Assembly (NCBI GenBank): GCA_037178625.1
Contig: CM074138.1
Location: 744,001-808,000, forward strand
Direction of reading: 5' to 3'
Length of the DNA: 64,000 bases
Origin: Skeletonema tropicum
Taxonomy: Eukaryota > Bacillariophyta > Thalassiosirophyceae > Thalassiosirales > Thalassiosiraceae
Position numbers and translations under genes: made by a program. Shown piece after piece: positions 31,201-42,989 of the stretch (the first letter of the stretch is position 1; every line of letters starts with the position of its first letter). Under the pieces are notes generated by a model. The model had not been told where the DNA came from and ran no database searches. It worked only from the letters and a program-made list of their open reading frames with translations.

Positions 31201-31883
31201 ACTCTGGTGAGCAAGCTCAGAAAGTGTTAGAACTCGTCGAACAAAGATACCAAGAGGGAGACCACGAAATTAAACCTGACGCAATGCTGTATTCGTCTGT
31301 TATTGACGCATGGAGTAGGGGTCAATCAACAGAGAAAGTTGAAAGAGCTTGGGACTTGTATTCGAGCATGAGGAAGCAATACGCCAACGGCAATTTGGAC
31401 ATGAAACCCAATGATATTATCGTGAGTAATCATTGTCGTTTGAGAACGCCACAACAGAATCATTGCGCGCCTTACTAACATTTCCCTCTCTAGATGTCCA
31501 CACTGATAAAGTGCTGCGGCTTTGCACATGGAGAGAAAGCTAAAAAGAAGGGTTTGAAAGTGCTTCTGCAGTGCTTCTCAGAAGTCACTTCAAGCAAACA
31601 TATTGGGCAGTCACCCTCAACATTCTTTTCACTGTTAACATCATTGCAAAGGCTAGTGGGCGATGATGCTAAGAGACGCCCTTTGTCGGCTGCAATATTT
31701 GAGGCATGTGTGAAGGCAGGGCAACTGAATGGTTCCGTTTTGAATGCTTTGGGCGAGTGTCAACCCGAATTGTTCGTGAAGTTACCCTTTGTGAACAACG
31801 GAAAGTATAGAAATGAGGACATACCATCTGAGTGGAGAAAAAATCTTCCACAACATCGAGGAAACAGAAGAGATGCCCGATGA
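28233..31883 (+). CDS. pentatricopeptide repeat protein, two exons
   Basis: Exon 1, 28233-31421 (1,063 codons), and exon 2, 31494-31883 (129 codons plus stop), are joined by a 72-bp phase-0 intron (ATC|GTGAGT ... CTCTAG|ATG). The N-terminus is Arg-rich without acidic residues (MMAARRIRTASMFRTAHRRR), typical of a mitochondrial or plastid presequence. Pentatricopeptide repeats are clear in the C-terminal third, for example VVAYTALLQALARS, ISYNALINCWRTSG and MLYSSVIDAWSRG, spaced about 35-45 residues. PPR proteins bind organelle RNA. The N-terminal two thirds are helical with degenerate repeats and a poly-Ala run. It ends 26 bp from the convergent TAF1 gene. Confidence 0.8.
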
Positions 31884-31909
31884 AAATAGGGTTACTTGTA
31901 GACGTTAAT

Positions 31910-34900
31910 TTAGTCGCTATCATCGCTGTCACTACCAAATCCAAACGTCAAATTATTCCCAAGATTGACCTGAGTCTGGACTCCATCCAAAAGAACGTTG
32001 GCGGTCATGGTACCAGCACTAGATGATGTGGCAGAAGACGTGCTTGCACTTTTTTTCTTGCTTGACTTTTTCTTCCCGGACAATTGGTCGACGACCGCCT
32101 GTTCCATTTGATTGAATTCATCTCGATTTTGGTCGATTGTTGATTTAACAAACTCATAGATTTCTTTTGCCTCCGCTGAAATCGGTGACAGCTCACCATT
32201 GAACTTGAATGCATTCTTCCTCATCAAGTCAAATTCAGCAAGAAACGAGTCAGCGGTTTTGTACTCATACTTCTGATTCTTCTCGCGAATAGTGCTAAGA
32301 TCAATCGGCCATGCTATTACCTGAGGATAATGAGGATAATGTATTGAACAGTGTCGTTAGCCGAGGTGAAAGGTACGCAAGCAAAAAAGAGACACAAATA
32401 CAAATTCTGCGCACCTCGTAGTATTGTGGGAAAGCGGTCCTTGATACTGGCTTAAAGAAAGGGCCGGCATTAGGCCTCAATTCCACTTTGGCACGGATTG
32501 TTTCAAAGCGATCAGACAAAATAACATGGGGCATTCTATCCCTAACAGACCCTCTCTTCTTTCGCGCACTGGTGCCCTTTCCAGAAACATGACTCTTATA
32601 CATTTCTGCCTCCTCCTTTTCTTTCAATCGCTTCTGTCTAACAAGGTCACGTTTGTGTTTGACAGTGCTTGATAACTTGCTTTGAGATGCCTTCTTCGGT
32701 CCAGTTCCCTTCCGGTTGGTAACCTCTTTTTTCATCGAAAGTTTGATGGAACGGCGCCCACGTGATCTCACATTATCTTCGTCTTCAAACATAGAGTGAC
32801 CTACGCATCTAGATTCATCAACATCTTCATCTCCTTCAGTCTTCTTCTTTTTCTTCTTCTGCGGCTTTTCATTTTCCTCTTTCATTTTCTTCTTCTCCAT
32901 GATAGATTCAACCCTTTCCTTATTGACAATAAACTCAAATGTCACTACTTGCGTTCCGTCAGGGTTTGTTTTGGTAATTTTTCGACGGATGACCTTGAAC
33001 TTCTTTTTTGCTTTCAAATCACCTCCTGAACTAGCTTGACCAAGACCTTCTTTTATCGCACGCTCCTCCTCTTGCTGCCTTTGGAAGGCAGCGAGCTCTC
33101 TTGCTTCTTGACTGAGCGCTTCTTGACCCATAGATCTCATTCCTGATGCGCCACCTAAGTGATCAGCAGCCAGCCGATTTGCTGTGCCAGTATTTTCCAG
33201 TTCCATTTCCATCATTGCCGCGAAGTCATCACCCTCTTCATCTGAAGAAGCCTCTGCCGTTTCTTTCTCGGCATCTTTTGTATCGGCGTTATTTGAACTT
33301 GTTGCCACTTTTGTCGCTTGATCCGTGGGAACAGTGTCACTCCCTAACGCAGCAAGTTGCCGCCGCCAGATCTCTTGGATACGTTGTTTGTAGTTTTCTC
33401 TTTGATCACTGAGACGTAACTTTTCTCCACGGGCAAAACGCTCGCCGAGCTCATCTCCCATTCCGTCACTTGCAGCTTTTGTAGACAAATCACGGATAAC
33501 ATGCACGCGATCCCAACGTTTCAAAACAGAAATCTGTTTATCTTTCATTCCGTATGAACGCAACAAACTAGCCATTTGTTTCATCGTCAATTTACGCAAA
33601 TCATTCTCTGTCCCAGTAATCTTCTTGATCTGAGCATTCAAAGCTCCGTCAGTATTTCTGTTGACTGTACTTTTACTATCCATTTCGCGAATGAAATTGT
33701 AAGCCTCACCCAGACCACTCGGATCTCCAAGACCTGTTAGTCGCATCCTCGCAGTTCCAACTCCTCGTTTGTGGATATCAATAAATTCCCCGCTCAAGTA
33801 CCACGGAGAAAGCTGTAGTTCTTCATAAATGAACCTAGCAATTTCTTGACGCCTCTTTACCTTCTTGTACTCCGCATCGAGCTTCTCGAAGGCTTTCTCG
33901 TAGTAGATGAGTTGAGATGATTTCTGACGTCTCATGACCTCTAGCACTTTCTTCAATTTCAGCCTGCGCTCCATTGCCGCCTGAGCCGCCCCATTCAGAT
34001 AAATTTGGACCATAGCGACATTAGCGACCATATTCGTTCCAGTGTATAATTCACTAATGCCCAAATCCTTTAGCCGATGGATTGCAGCACATTGACTCTC
34101 ATATGCTGCGACACCTTCTGGCGATACCTTGCGACCTAGACCTTCGACACCGGGAAAATCATCCTCTCCGATTGATTTCACTGACCATATTCCCTTATTG
34201 GCTCTGTCAAAGTTGGCAACCTGCTTGACATGCTTACGCAGCTGATTAATGGGAACATTCGTGTTCGCGAAAAGGCGATCCTTAATGTCATCAAACGTCA
34301 AACCCTCACCGTCGCGAATTTCATTCCTTTCAATATTTTTGGCAACCTGGTACGAAAACATTGCATTGACAAACTTCTTCTCATCGTTAGTGTTGGGTGA
34401 AAACACCTTCAAGCGTGGTTCTGTCTGAGCAACAGTGTAAATATTGGCTGGCAAGGGCCTTAGTACAACTCCAAGTCCACCGCTAGCATTGGTTGGGGCA
34501 GACGAGCCACTAATGATAGTCGAAGCTTCCCGCATTTGACCTAATATCATGAGGAAGTCAGTTGGTTCCGAGTCATGACGAAACATTGCCGCCGCGAAGA
34601 GGTTGCTGATAAGACCAGTCTGCGTCTTCCCTTCTTCCACTTCACCAATAAATGGTCCATGAACTTTTTGATGCAAGATTTCAGTAACACCTTCTGGTAA
34701 AACGTCGATCGAAGTCTCCTTCTTGGCGTCCTTTGATGCCGCATCTGCACTTTTCTTCTTCTTGGGCATGATCCCAATCAAGTCCGCAGCACTCTTCATA
34801 TTGTATTGATTAGGTCCGACAAGACGTGGGGGACGCTCCGCCCTATTGGAAGGACCACCAGGTGTCGATCCCTTGGCCGAAGCAGCCTTATCACCATGTC

Positions 34901-37280
34901 GTTTCCTCAATGGTCTATCCCCCCCTCCAGCAGATACAGGACAGTGTGCCCGATCCCCCCGGTAATAATTTACAATCCTGCATGTGTGCCCTTTCATCAT
35001 GAATAATGGTGGACGCTCCTCACAATACTCCAACACGACCAAATCACCCGCGGACGGGGATAAATCCGCCTCATTCCTGATTTTATGCTGTGCCTTGGCC
35101 CCCGCCGACATCATGGAAGTGTAGCTACCCACAATTGTCGATCCATCCGCGGCGGTAGCACCCCGAGACGACCGTTTGTTCTCGGTGATAACACGAGTTT
35201 GAAACTGCCACGGACACGTCGGATTCACAACAGCAAGGGGCAGCCGAGGACGATGGAATTGACGATATTCACTCAATGTCAAATCCGGCTTGACCAAGGT
35301 GTGATTGTACACAAGTTCCAATTGTTCCACATACTCGGCATCATGCGCACTCGAACTCCCCAATGCATGTCGCGATGGTCTACCAGTACGTTCGGCCCCA
35401 CCCGGCCCCATAAGCGAACTAGTAATCCTCCGTCCCGTACCCGAAAGTGATAATGCCGACATAACCTCCGTCACACGACTTTGTTTATCCTTGGCCATTT
35501 GTTCACGCTTCCGTTGTCGTTGCTCCTTGTACTTTTCGAGTGCCTCGTGTGCCTTGTTGTTGCCAATGTCGGCGGTGGAGGTGATGTCGGACGTTGTCAT
35601 TTCACGATCGTACCGTTGTTGATAGCTTGGGTGTAATTCAAAGGGGAGGGGTCGGGATGTTGGGCATGGTGCTAGTAGGGATGCTACCGATTTTCCTGTA
35701 ATGGATGACTGTAGGATTAGAGGTACATTGACCGAGTCATCATCATTATCGTTGTTGTCGGACATTGCTCCCTCCCAATCCACTGATGAAATCAAATCCA
35801 ACGCTTCAAGACGAGGATTACGTGGTTCATGCAATAATTCCACTGGATCCTCGTACTGGGGTGGTAACATCATCATCATCATCCTACGAGGTCGTTTCGG
35901 GTATCCCCCCTCGGGTACGGGAGGTTTATACGAATCACTAGTACCTGCCTCTTTCTTTTCTTCATTGGTAGTAGTAGTACTACCTTTGCTATCAATATCA
36001 AGTTCATAATCATTATCATCACAAGCACCCTCCCAATCAATGTCATCCTCCCAATCATCCAATTCCATTCCCTGCATGGATGGATCAATATTACGTTCTT
36101 GCCACATTCTCATTTGAGTTAGTTGCAGTATAGTTTTGGGAGTGTCCCCATCACGAATATTAGAGGATGATGATGATGAAGTGTGATTGAGTGATGCAAT
36201 TAGTTTTTGAGTTTGAGTGTACTGTTGCTGACGTTGTTGTTGTTGGACTGTTGTGGATGATGATGAAACTGATTTATTTGTGGCAGCGGCAGCAGCAGAT
36301 GTATTGGAAGCAGAAGTTTTTGTTCCCTTATTGCCTCCATTGGTACTTTTGGATTTGTCACTACTTTTTGTGGATGACGATTGTGCCGATGTAGACGTCG
36401 CTGCTGCTGCAGCTGATGCTGTCGTGGATAGTTTACTCTTCTTATCCCCCTTTTTGTTGGAAGCCGCCTGTTCCTTTGTCTGCTCCTTTGCACTTTTGCC
36501 TTTGTTGTTAGCATTAGTATTGTTACTGTCAGCATTCATAAAATTATAATATTTGGGACGTAATTCATCAAATCCATCTGTACGTTGTGCCAATGCTCTT
36601 GCCAAGGTGGATGCTGTATGCGATGCTTCTTTGATGGCGGCTATTTCTTCCTTGTTTTCTTCCATAATAATGGTGTTGTCATAACTATTGTTGAATTGAT
36701 TTTGTGTGGGTGCAGTTTGTGAAGATGATTTGATGGCGGAAGAAAAACGAATTGTGCCTCCATTATTGTGATGACGATCAGGACGAACTATGTAGAGTGT
36801 TGTATCATTTTCATCTTCTTTGTCAGTTTCAGCTGAATCGACATCCATGCCTTCATCATCATCATCATTTGTTTTTCCATCCTCCGTATTATCCTTCGCC
36901 GCAGTATTATCTTCGTTAGGATTACCGGACATGACGATATCATATTCATCCTCATTTAAAAGTGTCAACTCCCCATTAACAAGTTTGTACACAACAATGC
37001 TCTCTTGCCGTTCTTCTCGCTTGGCCTCCTCTTGCGTTCCTTGCTGCGTCATCATCATTTCATCACGACTTGATTTCTTTTTCTTCATGGCCTCACGAGG
37101 GATGAGAGTGGCATATCGCGATGGGCGGATGATGATGTCATTATTGCCACTGCCAAGACCGGTAGTGCCAGGAGAGGCAGATGATGATGATGATGATGAT
37201 GTGGACGACTTATCCTTGTCCCCAGTGACATTGCCTCCCCCTAGGAGGAGAGATTGGAACACGGAGTCCATGGTGAACAT
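31910..37280 (-). CDS. TAF1: TFIID subunit TAF1, two exons
   Basis: Exon 1, 37280-32415 (1,622 codons), and exon 2, 32320-31910 (136 codons plus stop), are joined by a 94-bp phase-0 intron (GAG|GTGCGC ... CTCAG|GTA); about 1,758 residues. Near 415-430 and 500, DDWEDDIDWEG and SSVDWEGAMSD match the N-terminal TAF1 acidic-Trp motif. The DUF3591 histone-acetyltransferase-like core spans about 935-1315 (LRPLPANIYTVAQTEPR, then RGVGTARMRLTGLGDPSG and KQMASLLRSYGMK). A Lys-rich region with nuclear signals follows. A single bromodomain begins in exon 1 (RTAFPQYYE) and continues in exon 2 (VIAWPIDLSTIREK ... FDLMRKNAFKFN). One bromodomain matches plant-type TAF1. Poly-Ser/Thr/Ala tracts fill the N-terminus. 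Confidence 0.9.
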
Positions 37281-38758
37281 AAAATAATGAAATGGCTTTG
37301 CGGGTTGAAAAAGGACAAGAAAATTTGAGAGGGAAAGAAAGAGGGCAAGGGGGGCAAAACCTTCAACCTGTTGCGGTACAGTCTCTCTTTAGGTAGGAAG
37401 TAGGAAGCTTTGTGAGAAAGACTGCTTCCTATTTCCTGCTTCTGTACTCCATCAAATGTGCATGCATGGCACCACCATTGGAAAATTATCTCAGAATCGT
37501 CTTCTCACGTTTTAGAGATATGGTATGTTGTCATTACATTACAATACTTGTTGACATCAACAGAGCTTGGTAAGTATGAAAAACAACATCAAGAAGAAGA
37601 AGTATCCTGACATCTCGGCCTCGGACCTCTCGAAAGGGAGCACTTCTTGTCGCCGGCTGGAGAAAAGCATGCCATGGAGAGAGAAGCGGTAACAAGAAGA
37701 TGCAATAGAAAGCTCAAGCTGGGATTGCTCTCTTGCTCTTGTTAAAATAATGGCAGTGGCAAATCACAAGGAAAAAGAGTATTCATGTTGAAGAAGAGAT
37801 CAAGAACTAGAAGAAGAAATAGATATCCTGCTCTCCGAGGGTGTGTTTGATCATTATTTGCATTTGTCCGGTCTATATATAGGCTGGAGAGAAGCACAGG
37901 GGAGATGCAACAACAACACAAGCTGAGCTTTATTTCATCCAAAGGATCTTGAGATCAAGAAGAAGAAGTTCGTCCCTTTGACAATCTCCATCATCTCAAA
38001 CTCCTTCGTGTGCTTGGACAGAGCGTTTTCATGCGAACAAGAGAATTTGAAATGGTGAGAACTCAAGGTCATTTTCTTTTACATACTTTTACACACTAGC
38101 ATATCTTCTCAGAGAGACAGCGTTCACTCTTCACTCTCTCTCCCCCCTCTCTACATAGCGAGAGAGAGAGAGAGTGTGTGTGTGTGTGTGTGAAGATTAT
38201 TGATGTACCTACATACCGTCGAATGTAGCTCGCTACTTAGAATAGCGCACATAGTGACCAATCCGTACCAAGCATCCCCCACAGGCGTCCTCGCTCGGGG
38301 ACAACCCGAGCACATCCTGTTTTAAGTTCTTTCTCTCCACTGACACAGGTGTCTACCTAGTTGAGAGTAGTAACTAAAATAATGCTTCTATCCATCATCT
38401 ATCTACCAATCTCTAAAGATATAGATTATTTTCTACTCCTATCCAGGTGTCTAGGGAGTAGTGAATAAAATAATCTATCTATCTATGAGTTTCAGGTTGC
38501 TCTCTGATAGGGTAAATACTTTGCTATGTCTCTAAGTACCTACTTACCTACTCTACTATTATTGGTTGTTTCTCTCAAGTAGGAGTACCTACGCTATACT
38601 TATGGTACCTACCTAGGCACTGGAAAGGCCTGAAGAAGTAACAGTGCAGAAGAGTGCGAACTGTCTTTGAATATTTGTAAAGTGTTCGGTATTCGTGTGC
38701 ATTGTGTATGGATGTACCTTAATTACATCATAAGTACTTAGAAAGGTACCATCGGAAT
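37281..38758. other. long intergenic region with low-complexity tracts
   Basis: About 1.5 kb without a convincing gene. It holds a GA/GT microsatellite (about 38161-38192) and two related GTGTCTA...GAGTAGT...AAAATAAT stretches near 38350-38475. The end, AGTACTTAGAAAGGTACCAT followed by CGGAATTG, matches the sequence at about 47786-47801, so the MULE to the right appears to have landed in or beside another repeat. Confidence 0.4.
38161..38192. repeat. GA/GT microsatellite
   Basis: An AG run passing directly into a TG run. A similar but shorter AG/TG junction tract occurs at about 46482-46505. Confidence 0.85.
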
Positions 38759-38767
38759 TGTCAACCA

Positions 38768-41469
38768 CGGGAACCTGGGGTTGACAGTGGCTGCTTTTTG
38801 TTAGCAGCCGATTTGTCGAGAGCTTGCCAGGAGTTTCAAGTCGTGGTTCTAAAAAATCTAGCGTTGAGGTGCGTTGAGGTTGATTTCTGATGGCCTGTTC
38901 CGTCAAAAACTTGCGCCAACGTGCAAACTTGCTGCCACCGCCACGAGTGACATGGGTTAATTGTAGTATTATTGGTCCACTCGTTGATCCATTTGATCCA
39001 GTGATCCAGGCGCACAAGAAAGAGGGTCCCGGTGGAAAAGGGGTCGAGAAAGTGTCATGAGTGCCGGTTTTTGTTCCAGGTCATTGGAGTGGCATTAGGT
39101 GTCCCTGTCTGTTCTGGCGGGAAAGTGCGTTTTTAGTAGTTGGAAAAAAAACGGTTGGTCCAGATTGATCCAGCGCTCGTTTTTGTTGGCCGCATTGTTC
39201 GAATTGCTCATAAAACACACAGTGTTCACAGTAGAGACGCCATCCTCCAGTGTTTTACATACTTCTTGCTACTTATCACAGAATGGTGCGATGATTGAGA
39301 ACGTGTTAGAGATGATGAGATTTGCTCCGCCTATGCCCGTTTGCGTGCTGTTTTGCTTGTTTGGTCACCAATTTTGTCGAACACTCACCAATTTCACTTC
39401 AAGTTGCACCATCTGTTGCAGGGTCGGAGTCTTTGCCTGAAGATGCCGCTGTTGCTGGGGGGTTGAAGAATCCGCCCGAAGGAGGAGCAGCTGTCGTGGG
39501 GTTGAAAAATCCGCCTGAATGGGCCGCTGCTCCTTCAGCTGGTGCTGCTGCTGCTCCTCCCGTTGCTGCTGGGCTGAAGAATCCCCCAGAATGGGCATCT
39601 ACGTCTGATCCCAACCGTGGTGCTGGTGCTGCTCCTCCCGTTGCTGCTGGGCTGAAGAATCCTCCAGAATGGGCGTCTACGTTTGATCCCGATGCTGCTG
39701 CTGCTCCTCCTCCTCCCGTTGCTGCTGGGCTGAAGAATCCCCCAGAATGGGCGTCTACTTTTGATCGAACCACATTTACGAAGAAGGCATTGATGGATCG
39801 ACTGAAAGTGAACCAATCGCAAGTTGTGAGTGCATTCCTCTTTATTTATTTTTGCTATTATTGATATGAATAATATTCGCCTCACATAACATTTTCTTCT
39901 TAAGTAGTTCATTGACGGCACTTTCTCCTCAACACCAAGCCCATTCTACCAGTGCCTCATCGTCATGATCTTCGACCAAACTTATGATATCTATCTTCCA
40001 TGCTACTACGCGTTGATGACTGGAAAGACACCGAGCTGTTATCGCACGGTGTTTCGAATGATGGAGGAAGATCTCAATCATAAGTTTGATCCAAAGACAA
40101 TTGGAGTTGATTTCGAAAGTGGACTCTACAACGCTATCAAGTTTTGCTTCCCTAACGCTCGTCTCATCGGTTGCTTGTTTCATTGGAAGCAGGCAATTCG
40201 TAAGAAGATGATCTCGATGGGATTCCGTAAGGAAGTCGTGTCGTATTTTATGCTTCCGGTTAAGCTTGATCTTCTTACAGTCCTCCCGAAAGATGACATG
40301 AAGACTATCAACGGCAAGGCGGTGTGGTTTGTTGCTGAGATTGTTTAGAGTGCAAATGGCGCTACTGATATTGCCGTGGAGAATGGTCCAAACGTACCAG
40401 TGCAGCAATGGATCGCTTCGGATGTCGGCAGAAAGCTTATGGTTGAATTTTTGACGTACATCGAAAAGTGAGTTGTCTTGTTTGATTGTTCATTGCTTCA
40501 GATTGAATACCACAACCTCACACAATTTCTTAACAACCCACACAATTCAACAGGCAGTGGCTGTTGAAAAAGGGGGTTCTTGATTTATGGAATCTTCATG
40601 AATATGTCTCCAACGAAGCTAATTATCGACTGTGCTCCCGTAGCAATTGCGGCCTCGAACGCTACAACTTCCGTTTTAACAACGTTTTTTCTCGTCGTCA
40701 CCCAGGTCTTGTGGCTTTCGCAAACGGAGTTAATATGGAGACGGATGAACAAGTCACTAGGTTGAAGAATGTCATGGAGAATAAAGATATTCCTCCCACC
40801 TATGATGATATTGACTTTCCTGCAATTCCAGATGCATACGCTACCTTCGAAGCCCCTGAAGCATTCGTTAGCCTCACTGGAAAGGTGTTAAGAAGACGCC
40901 AACTTAATCAGTAGAGTAACACAAATAATGTAGGGGGGTAAACATTTTATTATAACAACGACTTGCCGCTACATACTGCTTTTTCCACCTAAACTGCTGC
41001 ACAACAACAACAACTTATGCCCTCTCTGCCTGATGCCGTACTAAGAAGAACTAACACTTGTCACTGTTTCCTTCCGCGCCACATTACATTGTACGAGGAT
41101 TCTCCCGCGCCATCTCGCAAAAATCGAGTCTAGCCTAGAGTCATTTTGAGGACATTTTTCATTCAGTTATTTAGGGTTATGAAAATTTTTTGGCACAGTT
41201 TCTTGCAATCCTGTCCCGTTTTCTTAAAAAAAATGCTGGATCATGGATCAAATGGATCAACGAGTGGACCAATTATATTTTTTACCGTGACATGCTGCTT
41301 GGCGGCGCACCGTGTCAGATGGCCGATCCGTGGCGTCGGCGGCAAGTTTTTGACGGAACAGGCCATCCTCAACGCACCTCAACGCTAGATTTTGTAAAAC
41401 ACGACTTGAAACTCCTGGCAAGCTCTTGACAAATCTCTCAGCAAGACGTGTCAACCCCAGGTTCCCGTG
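38768..41469 (+). mobile_element. MULE transposon 1, long inverted repeats
   Basis: A 2.7-kb Mutator-like element. The ends are CGGGAACCTGGGGTTGACA and share about 250-290 bp of imperfect inverted repeat (left about 38768-39010, right about 41180-41469, including CTTGCCAGGAGTTTCAAGTC). It is flanked by the 9-bp direct repeat TGTCAACCA at 38759-38767 and 41470-41478, a typical MULE target duplication. The exact edge is uncertain by 2 bp because the repeat overlaps the terminus. It carries one interrupted transposase gene. Confidence 0.75.
39322..40914 (+). pseudogene. MULE transposase 1, interrupted by a nonsense codon
   Basis: Three exons: to 39825 (start uncertain; an acceptor at 39420 is possible), 39908-40467 and 40554-40914, with GT-AG introns of 82 and 86 bp. 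Exon 1 has five repeats of GLKNPPE(W) in Ala/Pro spacers. Exon 2 opens FIDGTFSSTPSPFYQ (first catalytic Asp of the MULE domain), followed by DFESGLYNAIK (second Asp) and GCLFHWKQAI (the CxxH-like block). Exon 3 has SNCGLERYNFRFNNVF and HPGLVAF (third acidic residue region and the usual C-terminal motif). A TAG at 40346-40348 interrupts exon 2, and the frame continues normally after it. This copy is therefore probably inactive unless the stop is a sequencing error. Confidence 0.75.
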
Positions 41470-42387
41470 TGTCAACCAACCTTCATTCCTATTATTGGCA
41501 GTTCAGGTTCAGTTATTAGGACGGAGTCCCATTATTTCCAACCCAAAGGTCCGGGTACTGGATTTCTTGCACACAAGAATGAGAATCCAACTTTCAAAAA
41601 AGCAAACGGTCACCCCAAATTCATCAAAACTCAAATAAAACAGCAACCCGAAACCACCTCGCTCGCTCAACCCATCGACAACACTGCTTGAGATACCTAT
41701 TGACCATGATAAGACGCTGCGGACCGCCGGCCGCCTCCACCTGCCCTCTCATCATCCGCAATGTATAACGTCAACACTGTACGGACATGATAAATTATGG
41801 ATATGTCAAAGAACGGAGCATGATGGGAATTATTTTCTGCTGTGAACAGAACGGACAAATACCAAAAATAATTGGTGAGAACAACTCTTTTCATGCCACC
41901 GACTCGTATTAACTTCAACCATGCTCTAACATTTCCACTTACATGTCTCTTTTGACGAAGGATAAAGTAATTCTCTCTATTCCATCTATCATGGCTTGTG
42001 TTGAATGCCGAAGGGCCAAGGCAAGGACGAAGACGGACCTAATAAAGCATGAGTCGCTTCCACCACAACGAATTCAACGTTCGTCCCCTTTGGGACACAT
42101 AGAATCACCCGGTGATACAAGTGATGTTGATGTGCAACAAGGGTTCAGTATTATGTCAGGGAAGAAGAGGGCTCTGGTCAATCAGAAATGACAACTCACT
42201 CAAGTATCAAGTGATCACTTCAAGGATGGCATTAGAAAAGAAAGGAATATCTAGGTAGCTTATCTGCACTTGTGTCAACAAGCTTCCTCAAGGCTGCTCG
42301 GGCTGCTTTTCTGTTTACTCTCTGTGCTATTTTCTTGACCTGCTCCAACGGTGTTCCATGGAGAAGAACTGACTTGAGACGAAAGGG

Positions 42388-42815
42388 GTGGCCATTGTTG
42401 AGAAGAAAGATGAGTCATCAGTAGTGGGTGTTAAAGTTTTGGCGTCTCAACCGATGCGTCGAATAAAACCAACTGCGCGTGACTCTTCATACCGACCTGC
42501 AATGGACACTCTTGACGTTCTCGATGAATTCCGAATTACTGCACGCGAAGAATTTGGGCGGCAAAAGGTAAGAAGTCATTTTTGAAATACACATTCCTCC
42601 GACTACAGACGTTGTCAATTATCGAGAGGAAAGATGAGTCATCAGTAGTGGGTGTTAAAGTTTCGGCGTCTCAACCGATGCGTCGGATAAAACCTACTGC
42701 GGATGACTCGTCCCACCGACCTGCAATAGACACTATTTCTGTAACAGCTCTCCAAGACCTCTTCTCTCCAGAAGTAGTAGTGTCCGACGTCGGCGAAGTT
42801 TTGAGGTGCAGCCTT
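42388..42815 (+). repeat. imperfect 115-bp direct repeat and CDS-tail duplication in MULE 2
   Basis: About 42395-42510 and 42607-42725 share AAAGATGAGTCATCAGTAGT followed by GGGTGTTAAAGTTT...GGCGTCTCAACCGATGCGTC. The following 42735-42810 is a diverged copy of 43048-43120, the 3' end of the transposase frame, read from the opposite strand. This points to internal duplication within the element. Confidence 0.6.
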
Positions 42816-42989
42816 CTTTGTTGTCGAACTTAGTCATGCAGCTCCAAAGGTCGCAGCCACTTGCAATAAAATAGTTGATGGTTGCTTGCTGTACCAAGTA
42901 TTGACGCACGCTAGTGGACCGAAGTCATATCATGTGCATCCCATTTCGCCGACGCACCAAAAGTGGACAGCAACACCGTAATTACAACA

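Noticed and set aside
36253..37287. Long plus-strand frames opposite the N-terminus of TAF1 (98 and 155 codons)
   Set aside because: Reverse complements of poly-Ser/Thr/Asp codons in TAF1; shadow frames of low-complexity coding sequence.
38270..38340. GC-rich stretch with ACAGGCGTCCTCGCTCGGGG considered as an RNA gene
   Set aside because: No cloverleaf, snRNA motif or promoter boxes could be drawn with confidence.
39365..39921. Minus-strand frames of 77-128 codons opposite the GLKNPPEW repeats
   Set aside because: Repetition is the antisense of the transposase repeat; the plus frame has intron signals and joins to the MULE domain.
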